60,394 nucleotides of DNA. It comes from Chalara sp. BL73. Its lineage: Eukaryota; Ascomycota; Leotiomycetes; Helotiales. Within the stretch, counting starts at the first letter, position 1, and every line of letters starts with the position of its first letter. Below are positions 1 through 10,563 of the stretch, piece after piece. A program made the translations under genes and the position numbers. Below the pieces are notes generated by a model. That model worked only from the letters and a program-made list of their open reading frames with translations. It did not search any database and had not been told where the DNA came from. The stretch spans positions 1 to 60,394 of the forward strand of contig CAKJVC010000078.1 in NCBI GenBank assembly GCA_918026815.1, given 5' to 3'.

Positions 1-1113
1 TTTGCCGTAACTAACTCTTCTGGAAGTTGGAAGGCCGAGTTCGAGTTCGGCACCATTCTACAAGCAGTTCGAGCTAAGAACAGATTCGAAGGTTGCATAG
101 TTCAAGGAGAACCTTTGATCATCAGGTACAAGTATGTTGATAACACTGAGGCCAGACTCAAGAAAGCACAAGAGGCAGAAAAAGAGGCGAAATATTTATC
201 TGAATCAATCGAGTCGCCAAAACCTGTCTGTTTTGATGGGCAAATTGATAGGCGTTTCAAGTGGAGCAACAACCACTCGCAATGCTGCGGTCAGCAAAAG
301 AGGCAATGCGCTTTGTTACTTGGAAATATTTCTAAAGATATCGGGGTCTCTATCATCAAAGACGAACTTGGCAAGCGAGAAATATTAGACTACACAACCT
401 TTCTAATCATCTCATCCCATCCCAAGTAAGCTTGCATTATTTCATAATTATGATGAATGCTAACATTTACAAGGTTCCATAAGGATGATAAACTTGTTTA
501 TCTCAGATTCAAGACCCGTGATGCGGCCGAAAGTGCAAAAGAAGTCCTACAAGAAGCCGAGATTGACAGCCGTCGCTTGATATCCAAATTTACATCTATT
601 CGCGTCACTTCATTGCATCAATCAGCGGCTGTGACGAACACACTGGAAGCATTTATGCCCAGCGACCACACGGCTGAAGTTCTCGATGCAATGGAAGTGA
701 GCGGAGGAAAGCTTATTCACCAGCTTGATGATAATGATTATCCCTGGAGATGGACTTTTCAAGGACACAGTAAAGAACATGTTAATTGGTAATATCTTCG
801 AATGCCATATAGTTTCGGTAATTTTGAATACTCACTGATGCTGAACAGGGTAAAATGCCTTTTCGAGTTTGAGAGCAAAACTATGGCCCAAATGGCTTTG
901 AACAAATTTACTCCATGGGTGGTGGGTAGTAGCCGCTCAGGTGGCCCATTGTACGTTTACTTGAAATCTGTCGAAGGTGCATCATCGGAACATATCGAGA
1001 AGATCAAGCGAGCTCTCAAGGCTAAGGAGGAGCAGAGGAAGGAGGAAAGTGACCGACAGGAAAGGGAGCGGGAAAAAATCGAGATCGGTCAACAGGTCCA
1101 TATGTACCCATGA
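1..1113 (+). CDS. 3' part of an unknown multi-exon protein (5' end outside window)
   Basis: The reading frame is open from base 1. Proposed exons are <1-425, 474-788 and 849-1113. Intron 1 (48 bp) has GTAAGC, a GCTAAC branch site and CAAG; intron 2 (60 bp) has GTAATA and ACAG. Splicing keeps one frame across both joins (K|FHKDDK and NW|VKCLFEF). The product fragment is about 334 residues, hydrophilic, with a charged Lys/Glu helix near its N-terminal part and a strongly charged predicted coiled coil (KAKEEQRKEESDRQ) close to the C-terminus. I recognise no catalytic motif and no family. Multiple introns with conserved frame make it a believable real gene rather than a chance ORF. The start codon and full length cannot be judged. 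Confidence 0.6.
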
Positions 1114-2965
1114 AATCATACATTCCAGATGAGCGACCAAGACCTGGTCGAGACCTCGTGCCATCGCCTTTGGAGATGTGCGGAGTTTTTGACCATTATT
1201 CATTTTACGACCGCAAGTAAAAGGATTATGTAGATAGTATACAAAGCATCCTTCCCTGGGGTCCAATTTCATTTTATACATGACACACTGATCTTTGGAC
1301 TCTCTGAATAAATTGTAATTAAGAGCCCGTTAGTGATACTACTAAAAATTGCCATTTTCTGCCATTACTGCAAACAACCGATAATTTACAGTTTACTTAA
1401 AGTATTCATAGGCCTCCGAGAGGCTTTCAGTGTCTCCCGAGTTATTGTGAACAAGTGGATATAAATTTCCAGCGAAAGCAATTATAATAAAAGGCATAGC
1501 CACTTTACACGTCTCTTGTTACCACTTAACGCAAAAGCTTGAGCATAAGTTTGTTATCTAGATGTATGAGAACTTGTAGCACATTTAACAAACGCTTGAT
1601 TGCATCATTTTCTGGATGCACAAGCTCCAGAAATTAACATTTTCAAAGGCCTGAGATGTCTACAACTCTAAAATCCTCCGTTTTTAGTCTGACAGGCCTG
1701 CAGTATATATAAAGTCAGCGTGAGCTCATGCTTCAACTGCACGGTAACTTTTGTATAATATTTTTGGGGTAAACACAAAGTACATCTATCATGTAGACTG
1801 TTGAATAGGGCCCAATGGGTCGGGTTTCTTGCCTTTGGATCTAACGGAATATGAAATTGATAAAAGGTATCACGCTGATAGAATATAGTTTGTAGGTGCT
1901 TGTATATAATATCCTATATCTACGCAGTAGACCATAAGAGATTTTCTAACGTACTTCATATGCGGCCCGTGTTGACCCCTCCCAATTGCCCTTATATCCA
2001 TTAAAAAAACAGGGTTTTATATTTATTAGTTAAAAAGGCTTTAATTGATTTATACTCGTTTAAAGCACGTACGAGCTGTATGTACAATTAATTTGTATAT
2101 GTCACGAATCCAAACACAGGCGCCGTTACAGCTGTTTGTAGGGATTTTAAACAAGGATTTTAACCCAATGAGGAAAAGTGTAGATGGTGCTTGTTGCACC
2201 ATTACAAAAAATGCCCCAGACCTCGCAAAACTCCCTAGAGATCATAATTGCCCCAACTTAGTTGCCACTGTTGGTTAACAGCTATTATCATGACTAGGGA
2301 GGAACTTGGACCTGTACATAACAGATCTGTTTTAGGGTTGTGGCAGTTTGTTGAAATCTGCATCTTGACTACATATCAAGAATCACAATTCTCCACAGCG
2401 TTGAGCCTGTGAGCTTACTCATACAACTGAAACTTCCACAGTGGCATGGGGAATGTCCTCCGCTAAGTTCCTCCCATCAACACTGCCTAATTGGAAGAAC
2501 GTCACTTTGCAGATCTGTTTTTGAGGCTAAGACAAGGCCCTACACCCTTGCCCTGCCTAGATGGAGTGGTTAACTTTGCCCATGCATAAGGGTGTTACGT
2601 ACCGTTTGTTTACCAATTGGCCACAAAATTATTTTTGTTTGGTTTGGTTTGCAGACCGCTTAATTGAACTGATATACAAGGCCGCCATAAAACGCTATAC
2701 AATTTCTTGGTGCAACCTCCCTTTTTTTGGCCAAATTAAGCGAGCCATCCGTTCCGAACGTAACAGTACACCGGCCACCACTTTGATAAGCTCTATCATA
2801 TATAAATAAATATGTGGTACATTTCCTCATTATTCATTAGTCTGCCCTTCTCTACACCGTCAGAACACCATTTCCAAAGAGGTAGGGTATAATGTTTTTC
2901 TCTCTGTACACCTCCAAGTTTTGGCAGCTCTTTCTAAATACAATCATCTTTGAGATCCAAACAGA
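1114..2965. other. AT-rich intergenic stretch, no supported gene
   Basis: About 1.85 kb without a convincing gene. Short ORFs at 2045-2278 and 2561-2809 resemble no family and have no splice context. It contains the inverted-repeat structure at 2591-2777 (listed separately) and a 12-bp perfect palindrome AACAGATCTGTT at 2320-2331, whose core AGATCTGTTTT recurs near 2511. The base composition and loss of coding sense fit old repeat-derived DNA, which is inference. Confidence 0.5.
2591..2777. repeat. Possible degenerate terminal-inverted-repeat element (MITE-like)
   Basis: TGTTACGT at 2593-2600 is answered by ACGTAACA at 2758-2765. Further in, AATTGGCC at 2615-2622 is answered by GGCCAAATT at 2729-2737. 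The word CGCTTAATT also occurs inside the left half near 2657 and, inverted, in the right half. The outer arms diverge between these matches, and no clear target-site duplication is visible. It may be a short non-autonomous DNA-transposon remnant, or chance dyad symmetry in AT-rich DNA. Confidence 0.3.
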
Positions 2966-3539
2966 TCAAGTAAACAAGATCGTGCCGACGCCTAAAATTC
3001 CACTGAGAATTATAGGAGCCTTGAGAGTGGTGCCTGCTCCAGGAGTTGAGGTTGCGCTGGTCGCTGAGGCGGGAGTGCTCCTGGTCGCGGTGGATGTCGG
3101 GGGGAGGAGCTGGAGACATATTAGCGGGACTCGCTGAGAGATGGGCAGGGATAGGGGACGCGCTTGGACTTGGAGATATGGAAATAAATTGAGTAGATCC
3201 TTCTGCGTTCAACGATGTCGAGATCGAAGGGCTTCCAGATGCAGAAGAAGACATACTCGCTGAAGCGGGTACTTTTGATGCTGGTCAATGTCAGCCATAG
3301 CGGCGGCATCGAGAGTACACTGGTTTGTATCGATCAATGGACCTTTGGGAGTTCCTTGGTATGCAGCACCTAAGGTTAATCAGTACGTTAAATGGTAATA
3401 TTATGAGAAATATGCCCGCAATACCTTTGAGGAAGAACTGCTCGCTATCCGCAAAGAATTTGGCACCTTTGACGGAGATTAGCGAAATAGATAGAGCAAA
3501 GTTCACAAGACTTGCGACAAGGAACAAAAACTTGAGCAT
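2966..3539 (-). pseudogene. GH72 beta-1,3-glucanosyltransferase relic lacking its catalytic domain
   Basis: Reading from 3539, exon 3539-3425 encodes a signal peptide (MLKFLFLVASLVNFALS) followed by ISVKGAKFFADSEQFFLKG. A 55-bp intron (3424-3370, GTATTG...TTAG) leads into GAAYQGTPKGPLID, then TNQCTLDAAAMADI. This is the N-terminal signature of GPI-anchored GH72 (Gas/Gel) enzymes, which make crosslinks in the wall by elongating beta-1,3-glucan. In the family the next residues begin the roughly 300-residue TIM-barrel with two catalytic Glu. Here the sequence jumps directly to a Ser/Pro-rich linker in another frame (SMSSSASGSPSIS, near 3254) and, after a further frame change, to TSATSTPGAGTTLKAP and a hydrophobic GPI-signal-like end (IILSGILGVGTILFT, stop 2966-2968). 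The exon-2 frame meets a TGA before the linker. Best read as a gene that lost its centre and then decayed. A short expressed product is possible but unlikely. Confidence 0.6.
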
Positions 3540-5154
3540 GGCTCAGAGTGAACTATTTGTAACTCGAGATGTTGGGGGTATATTTGGCGATGTGGCAGAG
3601 GTTGGAATATTCGCAAGCACTACCCTACACGAAATACGATAAGCTGGCTGGTACGTGTCTTATGGCAGAATGATACCATGAATCACTCCTTTTCTAGAAT
3701 TTGCGACAAGTGACAATACTACAGCAATGTAATTATATCTTCTGCTAGATTGATAGCTGTGGTGAGAATAATGAGCGTCGTATTCAAGGTAGATATGAGG
3801 CAAGGAAAGAGGGATGGTCCCAATATGTATGAGGGTAATTCTACTCTCGTATAGTATCGCAACTAAGACTACAAGTCCACATGATGGTAGCATAATAAAA
3901 TCAGTTTGTTCGCCATCATGACTGGCGAGCCTACAATGTGGTCAAATTAAGGTACGGTACATGACAATCCTCCGTACATATACATGCACCAGCAAACGGC
4001 GTATCCACCATACAGATGCTGTACGCTAATGGCTGTGTACTTACTTATTATCGTATTGGAGAGAAACTTACTAGGATGCAATAGGGTAGTCCGGTGTCGA
4101 ATGCTTCTTCCGGTATCACACGAAACAGCTGAGCAATTGTGCTTTTAGGCATCATAAGAATGATATTCGAGATGGGCTTTTGGAAAGGGGCAAGTTGCAA
4201 GGCTGGATAAATAGCAGGAAAGAAGGGAAAAGGCTCGATACTTTAGAACAATAGCGTAATCTTTGATACTTAGAGCGCAGATCTGGTTCTCAGAGAGTGG
4301 GGGGAGTGAAACTGATCCTGGCCAGGATATCAATGAATGGAAACTGGGAAATGAATATCGAAGTTTTGGATCGTCACCCGCCACAGCTCTACACCGCCAC
4401 GAAACTGAGTGGTCCTTGGATTGTAGGTGCATCAATCATCTTGCCCCACCTCCACCTCTTCACATGTGCCTCCTCTTATTTGCTTCTTTTTCAAAATCGG
4501 TCACAACTTCACTGCCTTACCCCATATATCCTTTAATACTCTACATTGCACTTTTCTTCTCTGCTGTCGCTAGTATATTTGCTCACAAGATAGAGAAACC
4601 TTGAAGTCATCATCTCTTGGCAAATATCTCAAGTGTTGCTAACCCATCATTTTGCCTATGGGTACTCAAGTATATATGCTTTTCCTTTTCATTTCAATGC
4701 CGTGTTACCATATTCACAATTTAATTAGAAGAGAGAAATGGCTGAACGCCGTTAGCTTGAGGCTCACCTCCACTGCAACTAAGATACTAGATTTCAATTG
4801 TTCTTGTCTGGTTACTGGTATTCGTCGTATATCCTTTTGAGCTGTGGCTGCAGCGCTAGTATTGTTCTACCCCTAATTCTGCCTCACGGCCTGCAACCTA
4901 CCATCAATTCACAGGTATGTGTGATTATGGATAGATGCATGGGGGATGAGCATATCGCTGATGTTATGCATGAACTCTAGCCACACAGCCTCGCGGCATC
5001 CTCTCTCCTCAAATATCTTTTCGAACCTCTTTTTGATTCTTCGGATATTTGGTGGCACAAGATGTGGCTCTAAGAATATCTGAACGTTTCAAATAACACA
5101 TCGAACCGAGATCAGTCGCCATGAAGCCTCCTTGACGCACTCAGTACATTGGCC
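3540..5154. other. Intergenic stretch, no supported gene
   Basis: About 1.6 kb. ORFs at 3660-3893 (-), 4145-4435 (-) and 4263-4604 (+) overlap one another on opposite strands, show no family motif and no credible splice structure. Nothing else recognised. Confidence 0.45.
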
Positions 5155-8120
5155 ATGGACCCAATCTCTTGTGTTGGAACTGTGGTCGGTGTGGCTGGAT
5201 TTGAACTCAACTCGCCCAATTTCTCAAAAGATTTACTGATGAAGCATTACCTGCTAGTGAAGACCTTTCTGCAATTTGTAGCAGCATCCAAGGGACCAGT
5301 GACGTGTTGTACGAAATCGAACGATTGCCGGAACTAGAACGAAGAAACCTCAATAAATGGCCGGAAGTACAATTTATTTTCTGAACAATCCATCCAAAAA
5401 ATTAAGCGAACATCTAATGATTGCCTACGGATCTTTTGGAGAATTGAAGGCACTACACTAAATGTGAAAAACAGTACACTGGAGCGCATTATAGAGACAA
5501 GGCTTGCATCATTACACCGCCACATATTACAAGGGAAGGAGCCGCCTGACTTGCGGCTTAATGAAACTTTGAAGAAGCCAAAGTTAGGAAAGTTAGGCTA
5601 GCTTGCATGGTCGTACAATAAAAGAGGAGATAAGCTGAAAAGTTCATGATCGAGATATATGAAATTATGGAAGAAGTAATACAACATATGTAAGTCTCGA
5701 AAACTATATCATCCAAATCTGATCACGCTTCGTCGCACTCTGACCTTCCTCGAAGTCAGAAAGCTCATGACTCAAGAATAACAAAAGAAAATAAACCCCA
5801 AGGTTTTGGGCTCAGAAGCGATAGCGGTGAAGAGAGGATCTACCTAGCCAGTCTAGAAACGATTCCGGACTACCTCCTCCCAAAAATACAAAGGGGGCGA
5901 CACACTTATCGAGAGCAAGCAATAAAGGAGCATGGTATCTCTCAACGCAAAAAGGTATTCTAGAGCCCTACCAGACAACCAAATCACAAGGACGTTTCGG
6001 ATGGTGGAGTGGCAGATAATGGTGATTATGAAATGTCGATGGTTCAGAAGACGTCTACTGCCCAAAAACATATAGCCAAGGCCAACTGCCGCACCTTAAA
6101 AGTTTCAATCAATGATCTAAGCGAAGTTAAAAATGGAGTTCCTAATCTTGATTGTTCTGGAATAGATCCTGTAAGTGCTGAAAACCTCTCTACCATGGCT
6201 GAGATTGGCTCTATTATAGAGTCTTCTGTCACAAGAGCTGAGAAAATTCCCCTAAGCCCGCATTCAACTAACTGATCACCTTTCACGGTACGTACCTACT
6301 ACAAAAACCGCTATTCACTATACTGAGAAGCGTGATAGTATGATCCAAAACCTGCAAACCAAGATGAGGCTAGCATTCAATCTTCTGTTGTTGAGCCTCA
6401 ACGTAAGTATGGTTCAGTCGATGTACCAAATCTCCCGCCGATACAAAATGATATGAATGGTACCTCTAGCAACTCGGGATCTGACTCTCTTCATAATACC
6501 ATGAGTAAGAATGCCGTTAGTTTAGGACTAAAAGGTTCAAAATCAGCTAGTCGCAGCTTTTACAAGGCTTCGTACATCGAGGACATTTTGGAAGAAGACA
6601 AGGATAGAGGCTCGACACATGGTACCTCAGGATCCGTATTACTCAATTAAGAGCGTATTCAAAGTCATTCAACACGGTCGGAGTCAGCTGAAGCAGGCCC
6701 CCCTTCATTTGACTCGTCCCTATCAACTAGCGAACACCCTGTTCCGACGCTACTATTACCGCAGCCTCTTTCGGTTACATTCTCAGAACCTGAGATACAG
6801 CATCCAGTACCACAACACCAGCCAGCATTATCAGTTCTCAGTAAGCTGGACGTTCCTATGATCCCAATATCTCATTCAGAAGGTCTCGAGGCTCGATCTT
6901 CTCTTGAAATCATTACCGCATCCTTGAAAGGAACTGCTGAATTACTACGGAAGACTACCTCCAAATCTACCGATGTACAAAGTTGCAATGGCCTGCTAAA
7001 TGCAATACCGAACGAGTCAACAGCCAACGAGACTAACCCAAGATCAGCACAAACGACAGCACAAAAATATATCTCACGTTAAGTGACAAACCAGTATTAG
7101 CCAGATCTATAAGCATCGTTCATGCGGACATTGGTGAACCGCCAACTGGGGTGTGCAGTGACGCGAAGAAAGAAAGGATCTCAAAATGATCCTTCAGCTA
7201 TTGGCCACAATACGGCATTTGAGTATTTGATTGTTGATAATGAACACATCAACAAAAGTACAGCCTCAACCTGGCTCGAAAGCGATTTGGACAGTGGTCA
7301 TTGGCAACATTCAAATAGTATTGGGAAAAAAAGAGCGTGATTTAGAACAGTTGAAACGAAAATTCCGTTTTCGTCATCTTGATGAGGCAGATACAGAATA
7401 TTTCCTTTTCGACTTCCTCACAGCATATACTATACGAGATGGTAAGCATCATCGGATCCCATGTTCTGGCAACTTTCTCTAAGAAAGAGGCACCTCGGTG
7501 GGCCGGAAGACTCATCCTGATAGAAAGAATTTGCCTTCTTGAATCTAACAGAGATCAATGAGCCATCTCGTATCTTATCAGACGACGGGATCTGCGTCAA
7601 GACACTGGTTCTTTAAAAATGGTTGCGAAAGGATCGACTAAGATTCTAGGGCTGGACAACCAGGGTCCTTGTTGCCATAGTCAGGAATGAGTTATCCCAT
7701 GATGTGCAACGACCGTGGTGCACTTGGAATATCACTAACCGAGAACTTGCCTCCCACAATGACCCAAAATATACAGAGTGAAACGATAAAGGGTTCGATT
7801 GGATAACCAGTTGAGATGATCGCGAAAAGAGAAACCATGGAGGCTAGAAAAGATGAAGAGGTACCATTTTTACTATACAAAGCATTTACCTTTGGTCTTG
7901 GCAACGGAGAACAAGAGCTACATCTCACTCGTTTGCGAGATCATACCCCGCGACAAGAGACGCTCAAAGCGGCTGCACGCTCACGCAGCGGCTTCTCAAG
8001 CAACAGGAGAACTTTCGGCCGAGATTAAGGCTCTTTCTTGATCAATACCCCTTTGGATTGTAGGAGGACGTCATCGCCCAAACTCGAAATCTCGCCACAC
8101 GCAAAAGTTAGAGGAATAAG
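5155..8120 (+). pseudogene. Decayed STAND/NLR-type gene with fungal N-terminal domain
   Basis: The ATG at 5155 opens MDPISCVGTVVGVAGFEL, the hallmark start of the fungal N-terminal domain found on many STAND (NLR-like) and related proteins. One base appears lost in CTCAACTCGCC (about 5205-5215): the next frame continues QLAQFLKRF, then DLSAICSSIQGTSDVLYEIE, up to a TGA at 5382-5384. A second shift near 5355-5360 restores LFSEQSIQKIKR, then IFWRIEGTTLNVKNSTLE and LRLNETLKKPKLGKLG, to a TAG at 5599-5601. Beyond this, plus-strand fragments in changing frames run to about 8.1 kb, for example around 6009-6275, 6453-6650, 6700-7081, 7122-7480 and 7816-8117. The last one, FLDQYPFGL-stop-EDVIAQTRNLATRK, holds one in-frame TAG. 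In intact relatives this domain sits before a coiled coil or NACHT region and acts in heterokaryon incompatibility or related responses. The extent beyond 5601 is inferred from strand and continuity only. No intact NACHT or P-loop motif was seen. Confidence 0.6.
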
Positions 8121-8840
8121 TTGTTCTTGCATTTTAATTTCGTGCGTGAAACTTTTTATCCTCTACACAACATAATCTAGCAAAAGTTGGCTTCATGCCG
8201 CCCATGTATTGTATATATAGGACAAATGAGACGCCGGATGTGATAGGGTAAGGGGAAGAATCATGGAGGTAGGCGTTCAAAACAAGACGCGGAGGACCAT
8301 AGCCAATACACAACATTAATGTTTTTGTTCTGGACAAAAATTTCATCTTGTTAAAATGCGACCTGGGGAGAGTTTCCCTTTCACGATTGAAGGCCCTCAT
8401 ACTAGAAACTGTTCATGTTGTGTAAAAGGAAATCAATGTGAAGGAGACCCGGGCGAGCTAGGAATGCCCCGCCTTAGAATTGTGGAACACCACATGCACG
8501 AGGCTGACATCTAGTAATAAGTCCAGCAGGCGAGGCTATCCTCAGCTAATTCAAAGTATACATATATGCTTATATTGTTGTATACTCCGTGTTGCTTTGC
8601 TCAATGCTTGAAATCCTCAGGTCGAGATACGAGATGTTGCCTTCAATAAGTTTTGTTCCGGCGAATCAGGGCCTTCCAGGTTGCTGATGATGCTGCGCCG
8701 CGGATCCACACTCTCTATTCGGCCCCTCCCATCCTGATGCCTACAATAAACCTGAAGACATTGGGACCTTTCTTCTATCATCTTCCCAGTCCCTATTGAG
8801 AGATTCGGCTTTCCTCTAAATCATACTAGCTCTTGTAAGG
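8121..8840. other. Intergenic region upstream of the 8841 gene
   Basis: About 720 bp. A minus-strand ORF at 8134-8400 has no recognisable motif. Pyrimidine-rich sequence just before 8841 (TTTCCTCTAAATCATACTAGCTCTTG) is in keeping with a fungal promoter and 5' leader. Confidence 0.4.
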
Positions 8841-10116
8841 ATGGGCTCAGGCAAGATCGCAGCGCAACCTCCTCAGCAAGGGTATAGAGACGATCCCCAA
8901 GATGATAGAGCTGAAACGTCCTCCATGGCCTCAGCAGTCCTGCTAGATCATATCGAAGCGTATCCTGAAGATGAGCTTCCTGCTTATGCTGATGTTGCAG
9001 CGAGCTCCTCTGCTGTTGATGCCACTTCCAGGCCTTACGAACGAAGGGCTAACCACATGCAAGTTCTTCTTAAATTCACAAGTGCTATATCTAACAATTC
9101 TCAGCCCGCCGCCAGAGCTTCCATTCTCAAATAGTGACATGACCAGGGGCGAAATTCGAACGAGATTTCCAACTTACTCGACTAATCCAAAAATTCTCTA
9201 TGACATGATCAAAGAGCAGGCACGTTATGCTCCCGGATACTATGTTGAACTACATGGCACACACAAGGAAACCTCACGCCGCGGAAACAAGGAGACAAAA
9301 ACCACAGTGAACGATTTTTTTGTACGCCTCAATCTCACGCATCTTCTGTATCCTGATCCTGGGCAAAATAGAGCTGGAAAGGTCGAATTGCTGCCAGACA
9401 ACACGAGGGGCTATCGCGGTGGCATAATTCCAAGCCTGAAACCTACCCTCGGGGCAGGAGATTCTGAAGAGCAGAGTGAAGAATTGAGAGCCTGGTGCGA
9501 ACACTATGTACAAAATCCAGCTAGCATAAAATATTTCACACTCGAAAGAAAGGTCATCAATCATGATACAAAGAAGCTAGAGTCGCTTCTCCGCTCAGCT
9601 ATTTACGAAACCAACTACAGGGGGCACCTCCAAATTAATTTTGTGAAGGACCACAAACGGCTTGTAGTATATTCTCCTAGCAAGTTGAATGATTGGCGGA
9701 CAACAACATGGATTCGCTGGGTTTTCTACCTCACGTTCCTCTGGATTTTCAGCTGGCCGATTCTCTTCTTCTTTACGCATAAATATGAGGTCATTAAGGT
9801 CATATTTCCGTATGCCGATATACCCAGAGATGACGGGGGGAATAGAAAATGCACTGTGATGAGCGAGGTGGAGTGGTTCCATAGGTGGGAATCGGCAATC
9901 AAGAGAGCGGCGCTTGCGCGAATGATGTGTGAAGAGCGCACTCTGGACGACGACTATAGAATTGCAACAGCCAATGCTGATGCCAGAGGCATGCAACCTA
10001 GAGAACAGCCGAGTACGGGAAACGCTATTGCTGACGGTGCCTTGAGCGTCATCGGAGAAGGATTCAGGATCGCCGAAAGCTGGAATGCTTCACGAGGATG
10101 GGGAGCCGATTGTTAA
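8841..10116 (+). CDS. Conserved fungal membrane protein of unknown function
   Basis: Exons 8841-9058 and 9105-10116 give 409 residues. The intron is 46 bp and starts with GC (CAT|GCAAGT), has a TCTAAC branch site and ends TCTCAG. No GT donor gives the required frame, and GCAAGT is the usual GC-AG donor, so a GC-AG intron is the best model. The N-terminal 75 residues are acidic and low-complexity. The folded part contains YAPGYYVELHGTHKE and NDFFVRLNLTHLL. A single strongly hydrophobic stretch follows at about residues 270-298 (WVFYLTFLWIFSWPILFFF), with a basic/aromatic tail after it. The layout suggests a tail-proximal membrane anchor with a large N-terminal domain on one side. I remember similar uncharacterised proteins in Pezizomycotina, sometimes labelled ABC transporter, but there is no Walker motif here and that label should not be used. 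Confidence 0.8.
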
Positions 10117-10563
10117 TTAATGCGCTATATGGCGTTGTTATTTTTGCGATTACAGTTTAACTGGGCAGGTTATTTAGGAGGAACAAACGATAATAGGGTA
10201 TCGTCTGGTTGGTTCGGATGGTATTCATGGTTTCTGACTGCGGGAGAAAGATACCTTTGTTAGGAAACCACCGAGCTTGTGGTTTAAGAATGAATATATA
10301 TAATTACTTTCCAAGTTCAGGAGGCATGCATATTAACCGAATACTCTGGAGCATGGTTTTAACAGGTGTGGACCTCCTCTTGACCCCAGTCTCACAAACA
10401 AGTCTCACCAAAAGTCAAAAATCACCCATAAGATCTGAAAGGCCGGTAAGATGTCGCTAATTTTCTAGGCCGGTCTAAAACTATCAGGCCAGTATCCTGG
10501 CCATGGCTGTCAGCATCTCTCTAAACGCTTTCTAACTCTGTGCAATACATATATAGGTACGTC
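10117..10563. other. Short intergenic region between convergent genes
   Basis: About 450 bp between the 3' ends of the membrane-protein gene and the RNA ligase gene. It holds only a chance ORF (10209-10460). No gene is supported; it presumably carries both 3' UTRs. Confidence 0.5.

Noticed and set aside
9595..9996. 133-codon minus-strand ORF
   Set aside because: It is antisense within exon 2 of the conserved membrane-protein gene.
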